A DNA stretch of 56,386 nucleotides from the NCBI GenBank assembly GCA_910587515.1, contig CAJULW010000025.1:1-56386 (forward strand), written 5' to 3'. The first letter of the stretch is position 1. Every line of letters begins with the position of its first letter. Source of the stretch: an uncultured Duncaniella sp. Its GTDB lineage: Bacteria > Bacteroidota > Bacteroidia > Bacteroidales > Muribaculaceae. Shown here piece by piece: positions 8,587 through 17,809 of this stretch. The position numbers were made by a program, and so were the translations under genes. The notes under the pieces are model-generated. The model had not been told where the DNA came from and made no database searches. It was given only the letters and a program-made list of their open reading frames with translations.

Positions 8587-8623
8587 GAATAAAGTTCAGG
8601 CCTACGGCCTGTGTTCGTCTTTT

Positions 8624-9559
8624 TTAGAGAACTGAGGCGAGAGCGGCATTGGTTTTGTGGACTGCTTCAGCGCTCTTGCTGAAGAGGTCTTTTTCTTCTG
8701 CGTTGAGGTCGAATTCAACGATTTTTTCGATGCCGTTTTTGCCTATGATGCAGGGAACACCGATACATAGGTCTTTTTCACCGTATTCACCATCGAGGAG
8801 CGCTGAGCAGCTGATGAGTTTCTTTTCGTTGTGGAGGACGGCTTTGACCATCTGTGCTCCTGCCGCACCGGGTGCATACCATGCTGATGTGCCGAGGAGT
8901 TTTGTGAGGGTTGCTCCGCCTACCATTGTGTCTGCGGCTACTTTGGCGAGTTGGTCGGCCGGAAGGTAGTTGGTCGCGGGCACGCCACGATAGGCAGCGT
9001 AGCGCACGAGTGGTATCATTGTTGTGTCACCGTGTCCGCCGATCACGATTCCTTCGACTTCGGTCGGATTGGCTCCGAGGGCTGTCGAGAGGTAATATTT
9101 GAAGCGTGCGCTGTCGAGAGCTCCACCCATGCCGATGATGCGGTTTTTGGGGAGTCCGCTGACCTTGTGGATAAGATAGGTCATGGTGTCCATCGGGTTT
9201 GAGATGCAGATGATGATCGCGTCGGGCGAGTATTTGAGTAGCTGGTCGGTCACCGATTTTACGATTCCGGCGTTGACACCGATGAGTTCCTCGCGTGTCA
9301 TGCCCGGCTTGCGGGGTATGCCTGAGGTTATCACGACGACATCGCTGCCTGCGGTTTTCTCATAGTCGTTGGTGACACCGGTGAGACGGGTGTTGATGTT
9401 GAGAATGTTAGCTGTCTGCATGATGTCCATGGCTTTGCCTTCGGAAACTCCCTCTTTGATGTCGAGGAGCACGACTTCGTCGGCTATACCTTGTTTAACG
9501 ATCACGTCAGCACAAGTCGCGCCCACATTGCCGGCGCCTACAACTGTAACCTTTGACAT
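8624..9559 (-). CDS. mdh: malate dehydrogenase
   Basis: This 311-residue NAD-dependent enzyme of the LDH-like malate dehydrogenase type interconverts malate and oxaloacetate. The Rossmann loop VVGAGNVGATCA opens the protein and the acidic D of LLDIKEG follows. The substrate-loop arginines are in GIPRKPGMTREEL, and the catalytic histidine is in IGGHGDTTM. Length is normal. It is transcribed alone on the minus strand, with a -7 element upstream and a terminator downstream. In Bacteroidota it links PEP carboxykinase (pckA, also in this window) with the fumarate/succinate branch. Confidence 0.96.
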   Translation of the reverse strand: MSKVTVVGAGNVGATCADVIVKQGIADEVVLLDIKEGVSEGKAMDIMQTANILNINTRLTGVTNDYEKTAGSDVVVITSGIPRKPGMTREELIGVNAGIVKSVTDQLLKYSPDAIIICISNPMDTMTYLIHKVSGLPKNRIIGMGGALDSARFKYYLSTALGANPTEVEGIVIGGHGDTTMIPLVRYAAYRGVPATNYLPADQLAKVAADTMVGGATLTKLLGTSAWYAPGAAGAQMVKAVLHNEKKLISCSALLDGEYGEKDLCIGVPCIIGKNGIEKIVEFDLNAEEKDLFSKSAEAVHKTNAALASVL

Positions 9560-9626
9560 AAATAGTTGAATTTGAGATTTTTATTTAATAAAAATGATGG
9601 TTTATTACCTTGGGTTTTGTTTGATG

Positions 9627-9634
9627 CAAATTTA
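9627..9634 (-). promoter_or_regulatory. -7 element of mdh promoter
   Basis: On the minus strand TAAATTTG (plus-strand CAAATTTA) lies about 70 bases before the mdh start. No TTG is at the -33 distance. Confidence 0.45.
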
Positions 9635-9639
9635 AGGAA

Positions 9640-10160
9640 AAGTTTTAATCCGCGGACTATTTATTAGTGAAGAATTTCTTTAATTCAGGTTTTTTGACTT
9701 TATTTGCGAAAGAGGCCTGGGGTATGCCGAATATAACCGAGATGGAGTTACGTGTTTTTCGGGTGTCACCGTAGTAAAAAGGCCCTTGATGAAAAAAGTC
9801 TTATTTGCCAATAAAAATCCGGTGGGCTTGTGTCGTTGATGTATATCGTGTTTTGCCATGTGGTGAATGGAGTGCAGAAAGAAGCGGTGTTGTGCGTGAA
9901 GGAGTGGGCCGAGGGACAATAGCTTTTGTCTGACAGATGAATCAGCAATTTTAACTTTAGTTGGTTAATTTTTGTGAAATAAAAGTAGCTTGTAATTTTT
10001 GATACGGAAAAAGGCATAATGTCAAAAATACATTATGCCTTTCAATTTGCTACATAATATCGGGTGTCGCTTGTCATTTTGTTAAATTAACACCAATACA
10101 GACCGCTTTAGATGCATTTGTGAGGGCGTTTGTTACAATGCTGTGTCAAGTTGATTTTTT
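9640..10160. other. long intergenic region with one orphan hairpin
   Basis: About 520 of the 830 bases between mdh and susC show no convincing gene. Short frames on either strand lack homology I can recognise. A perfect stem AAGGCATAATG / CATTATGCCTT (10011-10041) has A- and T-runs on both sides and looks like a bidirectional terminator with no obvious gene feeding it. A small RNA ending there is possible, but I cannot place its start. Confidence 0.4.
10009..10043. terminator. orphan bidirectional terminator-like hairpin
   Basis: The 11-bp perfect stem AAGGCATAATG / CATTATGCCTT, loop TCAAAAATA, is flanked by AAAA on the left and TTT on the right. Confidence 0.6.
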
Positions 10161-10172
10161 TATCATTTTTTT

Positions 10173-10203
10173 TTGTTTGGTAAGTTAATGAGGTTTAAAT
10201 TTG
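10173..10203 (+). promoter_or_regulatory. promoter of the SusCD operon
   Basis: TTG (10173-10175), a 20-base spacer and TAAATTTG (10196-10203) form a good Bacteroidota promoter. It leaves a leader of about 180 bases before the susC start, long enough for post-transcriptional control. Confidence 0.65.
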
Positions 10204-10388
10204 CGACCGTCATTATATCTCCATATATTGACACAGCAAGAAAACGAGATTTAATACCAGAATAGATTAAGAGATTTAAGTAACTTTTCAAAAAGCTTAT
10301 CAAATACGGATAGATAGGCTTAAAGATGGGTTTCAGCGATAAGAGAATCTAATAAGTAACAAACCAATTTATTTTAACCGATCAAAAG

Positions 10389-13300
10389 ATGAGAATTAAC
10401 GGAGCGCGACTTCTCGCACTATCTGTGATTTTCCTGTTGCTTGGCGTTCAAAGCGCGGTGGCTCAGGGATCTGTAAGTGGGAGCGGTGAGAAACTGAACT
10501 ACTTCCGCGGCTTGGTGATCGACGACGAGAACGAGCCTTTGCCTGGAGTGACAGTGATGATTGTCGGCAAGAAAGGCAACGGGACCGCAACAAATGTCGA
10601 CGGTGAGTTTGCAATAGGCCTAAAGGAGAAAAATTGTATTCTCAGGTTCACATACGTCGGCATGAAGCCACAAGAGGTGCGCGCTACTGCCGGAAAACAA
10701 ATGACGGTGCGTATGGAGACGGATGCCTCGACGCTACAGGACGTGGTGGTCAATGGTATCTATACACGTAATATAGAGAGTTTCACCGGTTCTGTCGCGA
10801 CTTTCAATGCCGATGAGCTCAAAACAATCGCTCCGCAGGGCATATTAAAAAGTCTTTCGATACTTGACCCGTCGGTGGTTCTCACTGATAATATTGAATT
10901 CGGTTCCGACCCCAATAAACTGGCCGACATTTCTATCAACGGTAAGATGAACGTCCAGGCTCTTTCGCAGGAATACGAGACCGACCCCAACCAGCCTCTT
11001 TTCATTCTCGACGGTTTCGAGACGACTCTCCAGACGATCAGCGACCTTAATATGGACCGCGTGGAGAGCATCTCTATCCTCAAGGATGCGTCGGCTACGG
11101 CTATTTATGGTTCTAAGGCAGCGAATGGCGTGATCGTTGTGGAAACCAAAAAGCCGACATCGGGACGTCTGAGACTTTCGTACAATGGTTCGCTTCAGGT
11201 GGCATGGGCCGATCTGAGCGATTATAATCTGATGAACGCCGCACAGAAACTTGAATTCGAAAAACTTGCCGGTGTATATAACTATACCAATAGCGCAGGT
11301 ATGGTACTCGGTCTTGACGAGAACGGTCTGCCTATTTCGGAGCCACAGCGTAAGCTTTATATGGAACGTCTGCGTCTTGTACAGTCGGGCTACGATACTT
11401 ATTGGATGAACGAGCCCTTGCGTACGGCTTATACACAGAACCACAACGTGTATATAGAAGGTGGTGACGCGGCTTTCCGTTACGGTGCGGGTCTGTCATA
11501 CGGTAAGACTCAGGGTGTCATGAAGAATTCGGACCGCGATGTGATTAACGGCAATATAACGCTTCAATATCGCGTAGATAACTTCAGTTTTACCAACCAG
11601 ACTACAATAAATCATACCGGTTCTTCTAATGAGACTGTGCCATTCCAGAGTTTCGCCAAGATGAATCCGTTCTATACAAAAGTCAACGAGCAGGGAGAAG
11701 TGCCTAAGTATGTCTACAAGGACTCTCGGGAAACGATCTGGAATCCGCTGTGGGACCTTCGTCAGAACAGTTACAGCAAAGGTGAGATCATGAGTGTCTC
11801 CGATAACTTCCAGTTCGAGTGGCGTGTCAGCCGTCAGTTGCGTGTGCGCGGTAACGCCCAGTACACTACTATGAAGACCACGAATGAGAGGTTCACTTCT
11901 CCTAACGAGACGTCTCAGGCCAATCTTGATTTGAAGAAGAGAGGCTCCTATAACAATAGTAATTCGTCCAATACGCGTTGGAGCGGCCGTCTCAACGCCA
12001 GCTACGGTACGTCTTTCGGTCAGCATACAATCAATGCTGTCGGTGGTATGCAGATCAACGAAAATATGACCAAGGGTCATTCTTATGGCGTACAGGGCTA
12101 TCTCAACGATCAGTTCTCCAACCCCAACTTTTCAGTGGGCTATCCTGAAGGTGGCAAGCCGAATTCTACCGATACCAAAAGCCGCAGTGTAAGTTTCTAT
12201 GCCAATTTTAACTACGCATACAATATGTGCTATCTGCTTGACTTCAACCTGTCTCGTAGCGGTGCGTCGCAGTTCGGTATAGATGATCCGTTTACCAACA
12301 CGTGGTCAATCGGAGCCGGCTGGAATTTACACAATGAAAAGTGGTTCAAGCCAAACAAGTATGTGCAGTATCTCAAACTTCACGCATCATACGGTAATCC
12401 TGGCAACCAGAACTATGACGCGAAACTCGCTTCAAGTATCTATCAGTATACTACGATATATACAAACCCATTCGGACTGTCGGCTATTGTGGAACAATGG
12501 GGCAACAGCGGTCTGAAGTGGCAGAAAACGAATACTTACAATGTCGGTATGACGGCCAATATGTTCAATCAGCGTTGGACGTTCAACATTGATTACCAGA
12601 TACGTAAGACAGAGCCGATGCTTGTGCGTATCGATCTTCCGGGTTCGACAGGTGTCAGCAGCGCGCCTATGAACGTGGGTGGAACCGACAACCGTTCTAT
12701 CAGTTTCAATACGACATTCTATGTGCTCCGCAAACCGAATCTCAACTGGTATATCAGCGGTAACATAAACCATAACACTACTAAATACTACAACATCGGA
12801 GACCTTCTGGACCAGTATAATGAAGCCGGACGCGAGAATAAGTCGATGGAGCGTATGTATGACGGAGCCAGCACCTCAGGTCTGTATGTGGTTCGTTCAG
12901 CCGGCATCGACCCTGCTACGGGTAATGAGATATTCCTGCGCAAAGACGGGACTTACACTTACGAGTGGAACTCTGATGATGAAGTGCTCTTCGGTGATTC
13001 CAATCCGGATTTTACCGGTGCGTTCAGCACATCGTTTATCTACAAAGGGTTCTCTGTCGCAGCCGCGTTTACATTCCGTTCCGGAGCCGACGTGATGCTC
13101 AACACTCTTATGAACAAGGTGGAGAATATCTCACAGACGCAGCAGCGTTACAACCAGGACATCCGTGCTCTCACGGACCGTTGGAAAAAGCCCGGTGACA
13201 TCGCTAAGTACAAGCGAATCGATGACAGTTCAGTCACACAGCCGAGCAGCCGTTTTGTCGCTACGGAACACACTTTGCAATGTTCGTCGATAAGCCTTGG

Positions 13301-13466
13301 CTACCGTACGTCCAGCGCTGCTTTCCTTCGTTATTTCGGAGCTTCGTCAGTCGATGTCCGTGCGTATATGAATGACATATTCCGCCTCTCCAATATCAAG
13401 GAGGAACGTGGTCTCAGCTATCCGTTCCAGCGTTCGTTCTCGATCTCTCTCGGTCTGAGCTTCTAA
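10389..13466 (+). CDS. SusC/RagA-type TonB-dependent outer-membrane transporter
   Basis: This 1025-residue outer-membrane protein imports large ligands using TonB energy. It has a signal peptide (about residues 1-25, ending AVAQ). A carboxypeptidase-D-like regulatory domain follows at about 38-110 (GLVIDDENEPLPGVTV). The plug carries the SusC signature, with FILDGFE, ISILKDASATAIYGSKAANG and VIVVETKK near residues 205-255. The rest is the beta-barrel, ending in F (SISLGLSF), as outer-membrane barrels do. It is the first gene of a seven-gene co-directional unit and is followed by its SusD partner after 45 bases. No nearby ECF sigma/anti-sigma or hybrid two-component gene is in the window. The ligand is unknown; the protease and thioredoxin genes downstream argue against a simple polysaccharide. 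Confidence 0.95.
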   Translation: MRINGARLLALSVIFLLLGVQSAVAQGSVSGSGEKLNYFRGLVIDDENEPLPGVTVMIVGKKGNGTATNVDGEFAIGLKEKNCILRFTYVGMKPQEVRATAGKQMTVRMETDASTLQDVVVNGIYTRNIESFTGSVATFNADELKTIAPQGILKSLSILDPSVVLTDNIEFGSDPNKLADISINGKMNVQALSQEYETDPNQPLFILDGFETTLQTISDLNMDRVESISILKDASATAIYGSKAANGVIVVETKKPTSGRLRLSYNGSLQVAWADLSDYNLMNAAQKLEFEKLAGVYNYTNSAGMVLGLDENGLPISEPQRKLYMERLRLVQSGYDTYWMNEPLRTAYTQNHNVYIEGGDAAFRYGAGLSYGKTQGVMKNSDRDVINGNITLQYRVDNFSFTNQTTINHTGSSNETVPFQSFAKMNPFYTKVNEQGEVPKYVYKDSRETIWNPLWDLRQNSYSKGEIMSVSDNFQFEWRVSRQLRVRGNAQYTTMKTTNERFTSPNETSQANLDLKKRGSYNNSNSSNTRWSGRLNASYGTSFGQHTINAVGGMQINENMTKGHSYGVQGYLNDQFSNPNFSVGYPEGGKPNSTDTKSRSVSFYANFNYAYNMCYLLDFNLSRSGASQFGIDDPFTNTWSIGAGWNLHNEKWFKPNKYVQYLKLHASYGNPGNQNYDAKLASSIYQYTTIYTNPFGLSAIVEQWGNSGLKWQKTNTYNVGMTANMFNQRWTFNIDYQIRKTEPMLVRIDLPGSTGVSSAPMNVGGTDNRSISFNTTFYVLRKPNLNWYISGNINHNTTKYYNIGDLLDQYNEAGRENKSMERMYDGASTSGLYVVRSAGIDPATGNEIFLRKDGTYTYEWNSDDEVLFGDSNPDFTGAFSTSFIYKGFSVAAAFTFRSGADVMLNTLMNKVENISQTQQRYNQDIRALTDRWKKPGDIAKYKRIDDSSVTQPSSRFVATEHTLQCSSISLGYRTSSAAFLRYFGASSVDVRAYMNDIFRLSNIKEERGLSYPFQRSFSISLGLSF

Positions 13467-13511
13467 TGTCAGAACTTGTTTTTCAATATCAGAAATAAAT
13501 TACGACACTAT

Positions 13512-15065
13512 ATGAAAAATATGATAAAAGCGAAAGTCATCGCGGCTGTCGTGCTCCTCGGTTTCGGGTTCAGTTCATGCAACGATTGGCTCGAGGTGAA
13601 GATGCAGGACAAAATTATGGAGAATGCCCTCTTTGCAGACTATAAAGGCTATATGACCGCGCTCAATGGAGTGTATATCGGTATGCTTGATCTTTATAGC
13701 CGTTCTCTGACCACCGGGTCTCTTGATGTTATGGCGCAGTATTATAACGTAAGCCAGAATAATAATCACTCGATGAAGTTGTATGCCACTTATTTATACA
13801 GCGACCCGAGTATAGAGACAGCGACCACCAGTATATGGAATCAGGCATATACGCTATTGGCCAATACCAATGTGATAATAGAGCATACCGATAACGATAT
13901 GCTTACTCCGCAGCAACATGCCGTCATCCGTGGTGAGGCTCTTGCGCTGAGAGCGTTTATCCATTTCGATCTATTGAGGCTTTACGGCCCGATTTTCAGC
14001 GAAAACAGCAAGAAGGTCTGTATTCCGTATCAGGCTTCGTCAAAGCGCGAGATACAGCCTATGCTTCCGGCCGACGAGGTGCTTGAAAAAGTTATCGCGG
14101 ATTTGCGTGAGGCAGAATCTCTGTTGGTTCTCCACGATCCGATCATAACGGAAGGTGTGAAAAACTCTTCGATTTCAGACGACGGGGCTACATCTTACGA
14201 CATGTCTTTCCGTCAGTTGCGTCTGAACTATTATGCCGTCCAGGTGCTTCTTGCCCGTGCGTATATGTGGAAAGGGGATAACGCTACCGCCTATAAAATA
14301 GCCAAAGAACAGATTCTTGACAAGATCACGACAAAAGACCTGGAAGTATTTCCATGGGTTACCAAAGAACAGACTGAGATAAACGGCCGTCCTGACCTTC
14401 TTTTCTCTTCGGAGGTGATGTTCTCGCTCTACAATTCAAAACGTACGGATATCTACAACGGTTATTTTGCGGCTTCGCTGCGGGCTCTTTCAGGGCGTCT
14501 GACATTTTTTGGCAGCGGTTTTTCGGGAGATTCCAAGATCGCCACTTTTTATGACGATGAAAGTGATTTCCGTCTGAAAGCGTGGGAAGTCGTGGAGCCT
14601 ACCGACGCTGAGAGACAGGAAGCTGAGTCTAAGGGAGAGGTAGCTCCAAACACACTCATATTTAAAAAATATCAGGATTTCTCCCGTGAAGCTATAATTG
14701 ACGGTACGGAGACTTACAGATATATGATTCCTCTCATTCGACTGAGCGAGGTCTATCTTATGGTAGCCGAATGTACGACCAACAGAACCGAGGCTTTCGA
14801 GATGATCAATACCTTGCGTAAAAACCGCGACTGTCTTGACATAGACGAAAGTCAGGATCTACAGAAGGTTCTGACATACGAGATGGCCCGTGAGGTTATC
14901 GGAGAAGGACAGCTGTTCTATTTCTACAAGCGTCGCGCGGCTGAAAGCATGATTTCCGGAACCAAGGCCGACGGAACAGTTCCGATGGTCAAATCATACT
15001 ATGAATTCCCCATACCGCAGGCGGAATTCGACAAACGCGGTTCGGGCACGGACACGAAGGAGTAG
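13512..15065 (+). CDS. SusD/RagB-type surface lipoprotein
   Basis: This 517-residue surface lipoprotein forms the lid of the SusC transporter and binds the ligand. The start at 13512 was chosen because it yields a lipoprotein signal (MKNMIKAKVIAAVVLLGF with lipobox FSSC). An in-frame start 12 codons upstream would add an unlikely charged extension. SusD hallmarks are visible: early NDWLEV, the helical TPR-like region with GEALALRAFIHFDLLRLYG, the late IPLIRLSEVYLMVAE, and the C-terminal ending YYEFPIPQAE. It is paired with the SusC gene upstream. Confidence 0.93.
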   Translation: MKNMIKAKVIAAVVLLGFGFSSCNDWLEVKMQDKIMENALFADYKGYMTALNGVYIGMLDLYSRSLTTGSLDVMAQYYNVSQNNNHSMKLYATYLYSDPSIETATTSIWNQAYTLLANTNVIIEHTDNDMLTPQQHAVIRGEALALRAFIHFDLLRLYGPIFSENSKKVCIPYQASSKREIQPMLPADEVLEKVIADLREAESLLVLHDPIITEGVKNSSISDDGATSYDMSFRQLRLNYYAVQVLLARAYMWKGDNATAYKIAKEQILDKITTKDLEVFPWVTKEQTEINGRPDLLFSSEVMFSLYNSKRTDIYNGYFAASLRALSGRLTFFGSGFSGDSKIATFYDDESDFRLKAWEVVEPTDAERQEAESKGEVAPNTLIFKKYQDFSREAIIDGTETYRYMIPLIRLSEVYLMVAECTTNRTEAFEMINTLRKNRDCLDIDESQDLQKVLTYEMAREVIGEGQLFYFYKRRAAESMISGTKADGTVPMVKSYYEFPIPQAEFDKRGSGTDTKE

Positions 15066-15096
15066 TCAATATTTACACTTAAAGCTATATAAAGAA

Positions 15097-15969
15097 ATGA
15101 AAAAATCAGCATATTTCATGGGGATCCTTATGATGCTTCCAGTGTTTTTCAGCTGCAGTGAGCATGAGATCTCATATTATGACGGTAGAGACGCCATATA
15201 TTTCGACCAGCAGTACGGTGCAAATTTCGATACTGTGCGATTGTCTCATCAGAACTATTCATACGTGCCATTCGGAGTTTTGAGTATCCGTGACTCGATC
15301 GTGCGTGTCAAGGTAGAGACCGCAGGCTATCTCCGCGATTATGACCGTCCTTTCCAGATCGAGGTTGTCGCTGACAGCACGAACGCTGTCGAAGGAGTGG
15401 ACTACGAACTTCCGGTTACAAATCCTGTCATTATCGCCGGACAAAACAGTACTTATATCCCGGTCATCATACATCGCACTGACCATACGGAGTTGGAGAC
15501 AGTGAAACTTCAGCTTCGTCTCATCCCGGGAGAACACTTCGTATGTCCCTTCGGCCCGGAAGGTATCGGTACGATGCCCAAGCGTGAACACGGTGGCGAT
15601 GTATATACTGAATTGGGTCTTAATGCAGACGCTGCCGTCCACAATATTTTCTCTAATATGAAGCTTCGCAAACCCGAGGGATGGAATCCGGATTATTTCG
15701 GAAAATTCTATTCGGAGAAAAAATATGAGTTGATGCTCGAGTTGAGTGAAGCGGAATTCGGCTATACGGTGTTTGACTTCGACAAGGATCCTGACTTGAA
15801 GATGAGGGTCGTGCGCGCTCCCCGTGTAGCGAAACACGTGGCCGCCTACCTAATGGAGCAGTATAATAAAGGACGTGATTATTGGGTTATCGATGAGGAT
15901 GGAACCATGATGTGGCTTCTCGGTGTCAGCTGGGAAGAGGGCACGCGTCCGGAGGATATGAATGACTGA
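15097..15969 (+). CDS. DUF4843-type lipoprotein
   Basis: This 290-residue exported lipoprotein has lipobox FFSC after MKKSAYFMGILMMLPV. The start at 15097 was picked for this signal; the frame is open further upstream into susD but without a signal peptide. The YYDGRDAIYFDQQYG opening and the Ig-like strands that follow match the DUF4843 family as I remember it. Such proteins accompany SusCD pairs that also carry a PKD-like lipoprotein. It probably belongs to the surface complex, perhaps as an extra ligand-binding subunit. No catalytic motif is visible. Confidence 0.75.
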   Translation: MKKSAYFMGILMMLPVFFSCSEHEISYYDGRDAIYFDQQYGANFDTVRLSHQNYSYVPFGVLSIRDSIVRVKVETAGYLRDYDRPFQIEVVADSTNAVEGVDYELPVTNPVIIAGQNSTYIPVIIHRTDHTELETVKLQLRLIPGEHFVCPFGPEGIGTMPKREHGGDVYTELGLNADAAVHNIFSNMKLRKPEGWNPDYFGKFYSEKKYELMLELSEAEFGYTVFDFDKDPDLKMRVVRAPRVAKHVAAYLMEQYNKGRDYWVIDEDGTMMWLLGVSWEEGTRPEDMND

Positions 15970-16041
15970 GGGTGTCGCAGGATGATTCAACCAAGTGACA
16001 TTTATCAGTTATAATGAAAATCATTAAAACGCGACTTGATA

Positions 16042-17625
16042 ATGAAAAAAAAATATATATTTCCGCTTTTGGCTTTCGGATTTACGATGGCCTCATGTGT
16101 GGAGGACGAGGGAAACTATAATTATACCGATATCAACGATGTCGAGATTTCTGGAATAGAGGAGTCATATAGTCCTAAGAGTCGTTATGACACATTGACG
16201 ATCAGGCCCGAACTCAAAGGAACGGTGTTTGGCGATGACCTGGATAGTTATGAGTATAAATGGACTCTTTGCAATGAAAGCCATACTCATGATGTCATCT
16301 GCACAGAGAAAGATCTTGTGGATTGGCCTGTGGATATCACCCCCGGTTCATACGTGCTTTATTTTACGGTAAAGGACCGTGCTACGGGACTTGAAAAGAT
16401 AGAATCGACAAATCTTACCGTCAGCGCTTCTTACACCAGAGGATTTCTTATGCTCGGTGATGATCCGAAGACTGGCTATGCCCGTTTGGACATGCTTTCC
16501 ATGCCGCCCGACCGCGACACACTCATGTTCGAGGACGTCATGAAGGAAGGTGAGGTTCTGCCTCTGACAGGAGCCCGGAAGATTATTTACGGGGGACAGG
16601 CCGCTGTTGAGGACTACGAACATTTGCCGTTGCTGTATGCTATCGGAGACAACGGGGCTTATCGTCTCAATTATTTTGGCAATTTCACCTTGCGTGGCGA
16701 GTTCAATGACCTTTCGATCATTGAAATGAGCTATCCGCATGCAAAGCCGATGCGTGTGCATGATGTGTTCCCGCGACAAGGCTCGACTTTGAATAATCGC
16801 ACGAGAACGTATAGAGGTTATATCACCGATGATGTCGCTGTAATGGCTCTTATGGTAGGCAGCGAGACTTTCAGTGAGCCTGTGAACAGATATTCAAACT
16901 ACGATTCCAACCTGTTCAAGCCATATCCGCTTGCGTTTTGTCCTGGAGCGTTGGCCACAGGTTATGATAAATTCTGTATGCTTTATGATATGGACAATGA
17001 TAAGTTTGTTGTCATAAGCTGCGCTACACGAAAATTCTATTGTATCGCTTTCCCACCGCAAAATGACACCGGGGCATGGAAACTTGATGCTGGCAGCGAG
17101 GGACGAACTATCGTTTACGGTGAGAACGGATTTGAACAAGACCGCGGATATCACTATGCGATCATGAAAGATAAAGAAGGCCCGAATTATTATATATACC
17201 GCTTCTTGACCGCGACATCATATTTTGGTATTACGGGAGTACAAGTCATCAAGTCACCGCTCTACAAGGTTGACCTTTCAAAGGCTGTGGATTTCGAACG
17301 CGCGTCACACTATATGTTCTCGTCCAACCGTCTGGCGGTTCTTTATTCGGTCGGCAACAAGCTCTATATGTACGACTATACGTCAAATAAGTGTGTCAGT
17401 CAGGAATTTGACGGAGAGATCACTTGTCTTGAGGCTGAATATTGTTCGAACTATTCGCTGGAAGAATTCTTTGTAGCTACTTTCGACGACACAAAGGGTA
17501 GCGGTATGGTCCGCAAGATGAGAGTGCCGAGCAATGCGCAAGGAGAAATTTTCCTTCCTCTCGAAGGACAGGCATGGGAGACCTCGATGCGTGTAGAGGA
17601 TATCGAGTGGAAACAGAACGACTGA
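16042..17625 (+). CDS. PKD-like family surface lipoprotein
   Basis: This 527-residue lipoprotein begins MKKKYIFPLLAFGFTMASC, giving lipobox MASC. The ATG at 16042 is preferred to a TTG two codons upstream. The first 120 residues contain EDEGNYNYTDINDVEI and an Ig/PKD-like module ending in TVKDRATGLE. The remainder looks like a beta-rich propeller-type fold, which I cannot assign to an enzyme family. Genes of this type sit after SusCD and DUF4843 in many Bacteroidota, so it is probably a surface glycan- or peptide-binding protein of the same uptake complex. Confidence 0.75.
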   Translation: MKKKYIFPLLAFGFTMASCVEDEGNYNYTDINDVEISGIEESYSPKSRYDTLTIRPELKGTVFGDDLDSYEYKWTLCNESHTHDVICTEKDLVDWPVDITPGSYVLYFTVKDRATGLEKIESTNLTVSASYTRGFLMLGDDPKTGYARLDMLSMPPDRDTLMFEDVMKEGEVLPLTGARKIIYGGQAAVEDYEHLPLLYAIGDNGAYRLNYFGNFTLRGEFNDLSIIEMSYPHAKPMRVHDVFPRQGSTLNNRTRTYRGYITDDVAVMALMVGSETFSEPVNRYSNYDSNLFKPYPLAFCPGALATGYDKFCMLYDMDNDKFVVISCATRKFYCIAFPPQNDTGAWKLDAGSEGRTIVYGENGFEQDRGYHYAIMKDKEGPNYYIYRFLTATSYFGITGVQVIKSPLYKVDLSKAVDFERASHYMFSSNRLAVLYSVGNKLYMYDYTSNKCVSQEFDGEITCLEAEYCSNYSLEEFFVATFDDTKGSGMVRKMRVPSNAQGEIFLPLEGQAWETSMRVEDIEWKQND

Positions 17626-17716
17626 TGTCGTGTGATATTTAAGAAAAAGAATCGTTCTCGCGTATAAAAATCAGTGTTGTGATGTAACGATTCGTAATTT
17701 CAATCGTAATAAATAA

Positions 17717-17770
17717 GGAGACCATTGCAGTCTTGCCGCCCAGGCGTGAGACCTGCAATGGGTCCTTTCT
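17717..17770 (+). terminator. intra-operon hairpin (attenuator or partial terminator)
   Basis: ACCATTGCAG (17721-17730) pairs with CTGCAATGGGT (17753-17763) around a GC-rich loop, followed by CCTTTCTT. It lies in the 184-base gap between the lipoprotein genes and the thioredoxin gene and could lower expression of the downstream half or protect the upstream mRNA 3' end. Confidence 0.55.
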
Positions 17771-17809
17771 TAAAAAAGAATTTAACCTTAATAATTACCG
17801 AAAACAATT

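Noticed and set aside
9680..10017. Two overlapping minus-strand frames of about 80 codons before susC
   Set aside because: They have no recognisable motif or signal, cross a terminator-like hairpin and have no promoter; they are chance open frames in AT-rich DNA.
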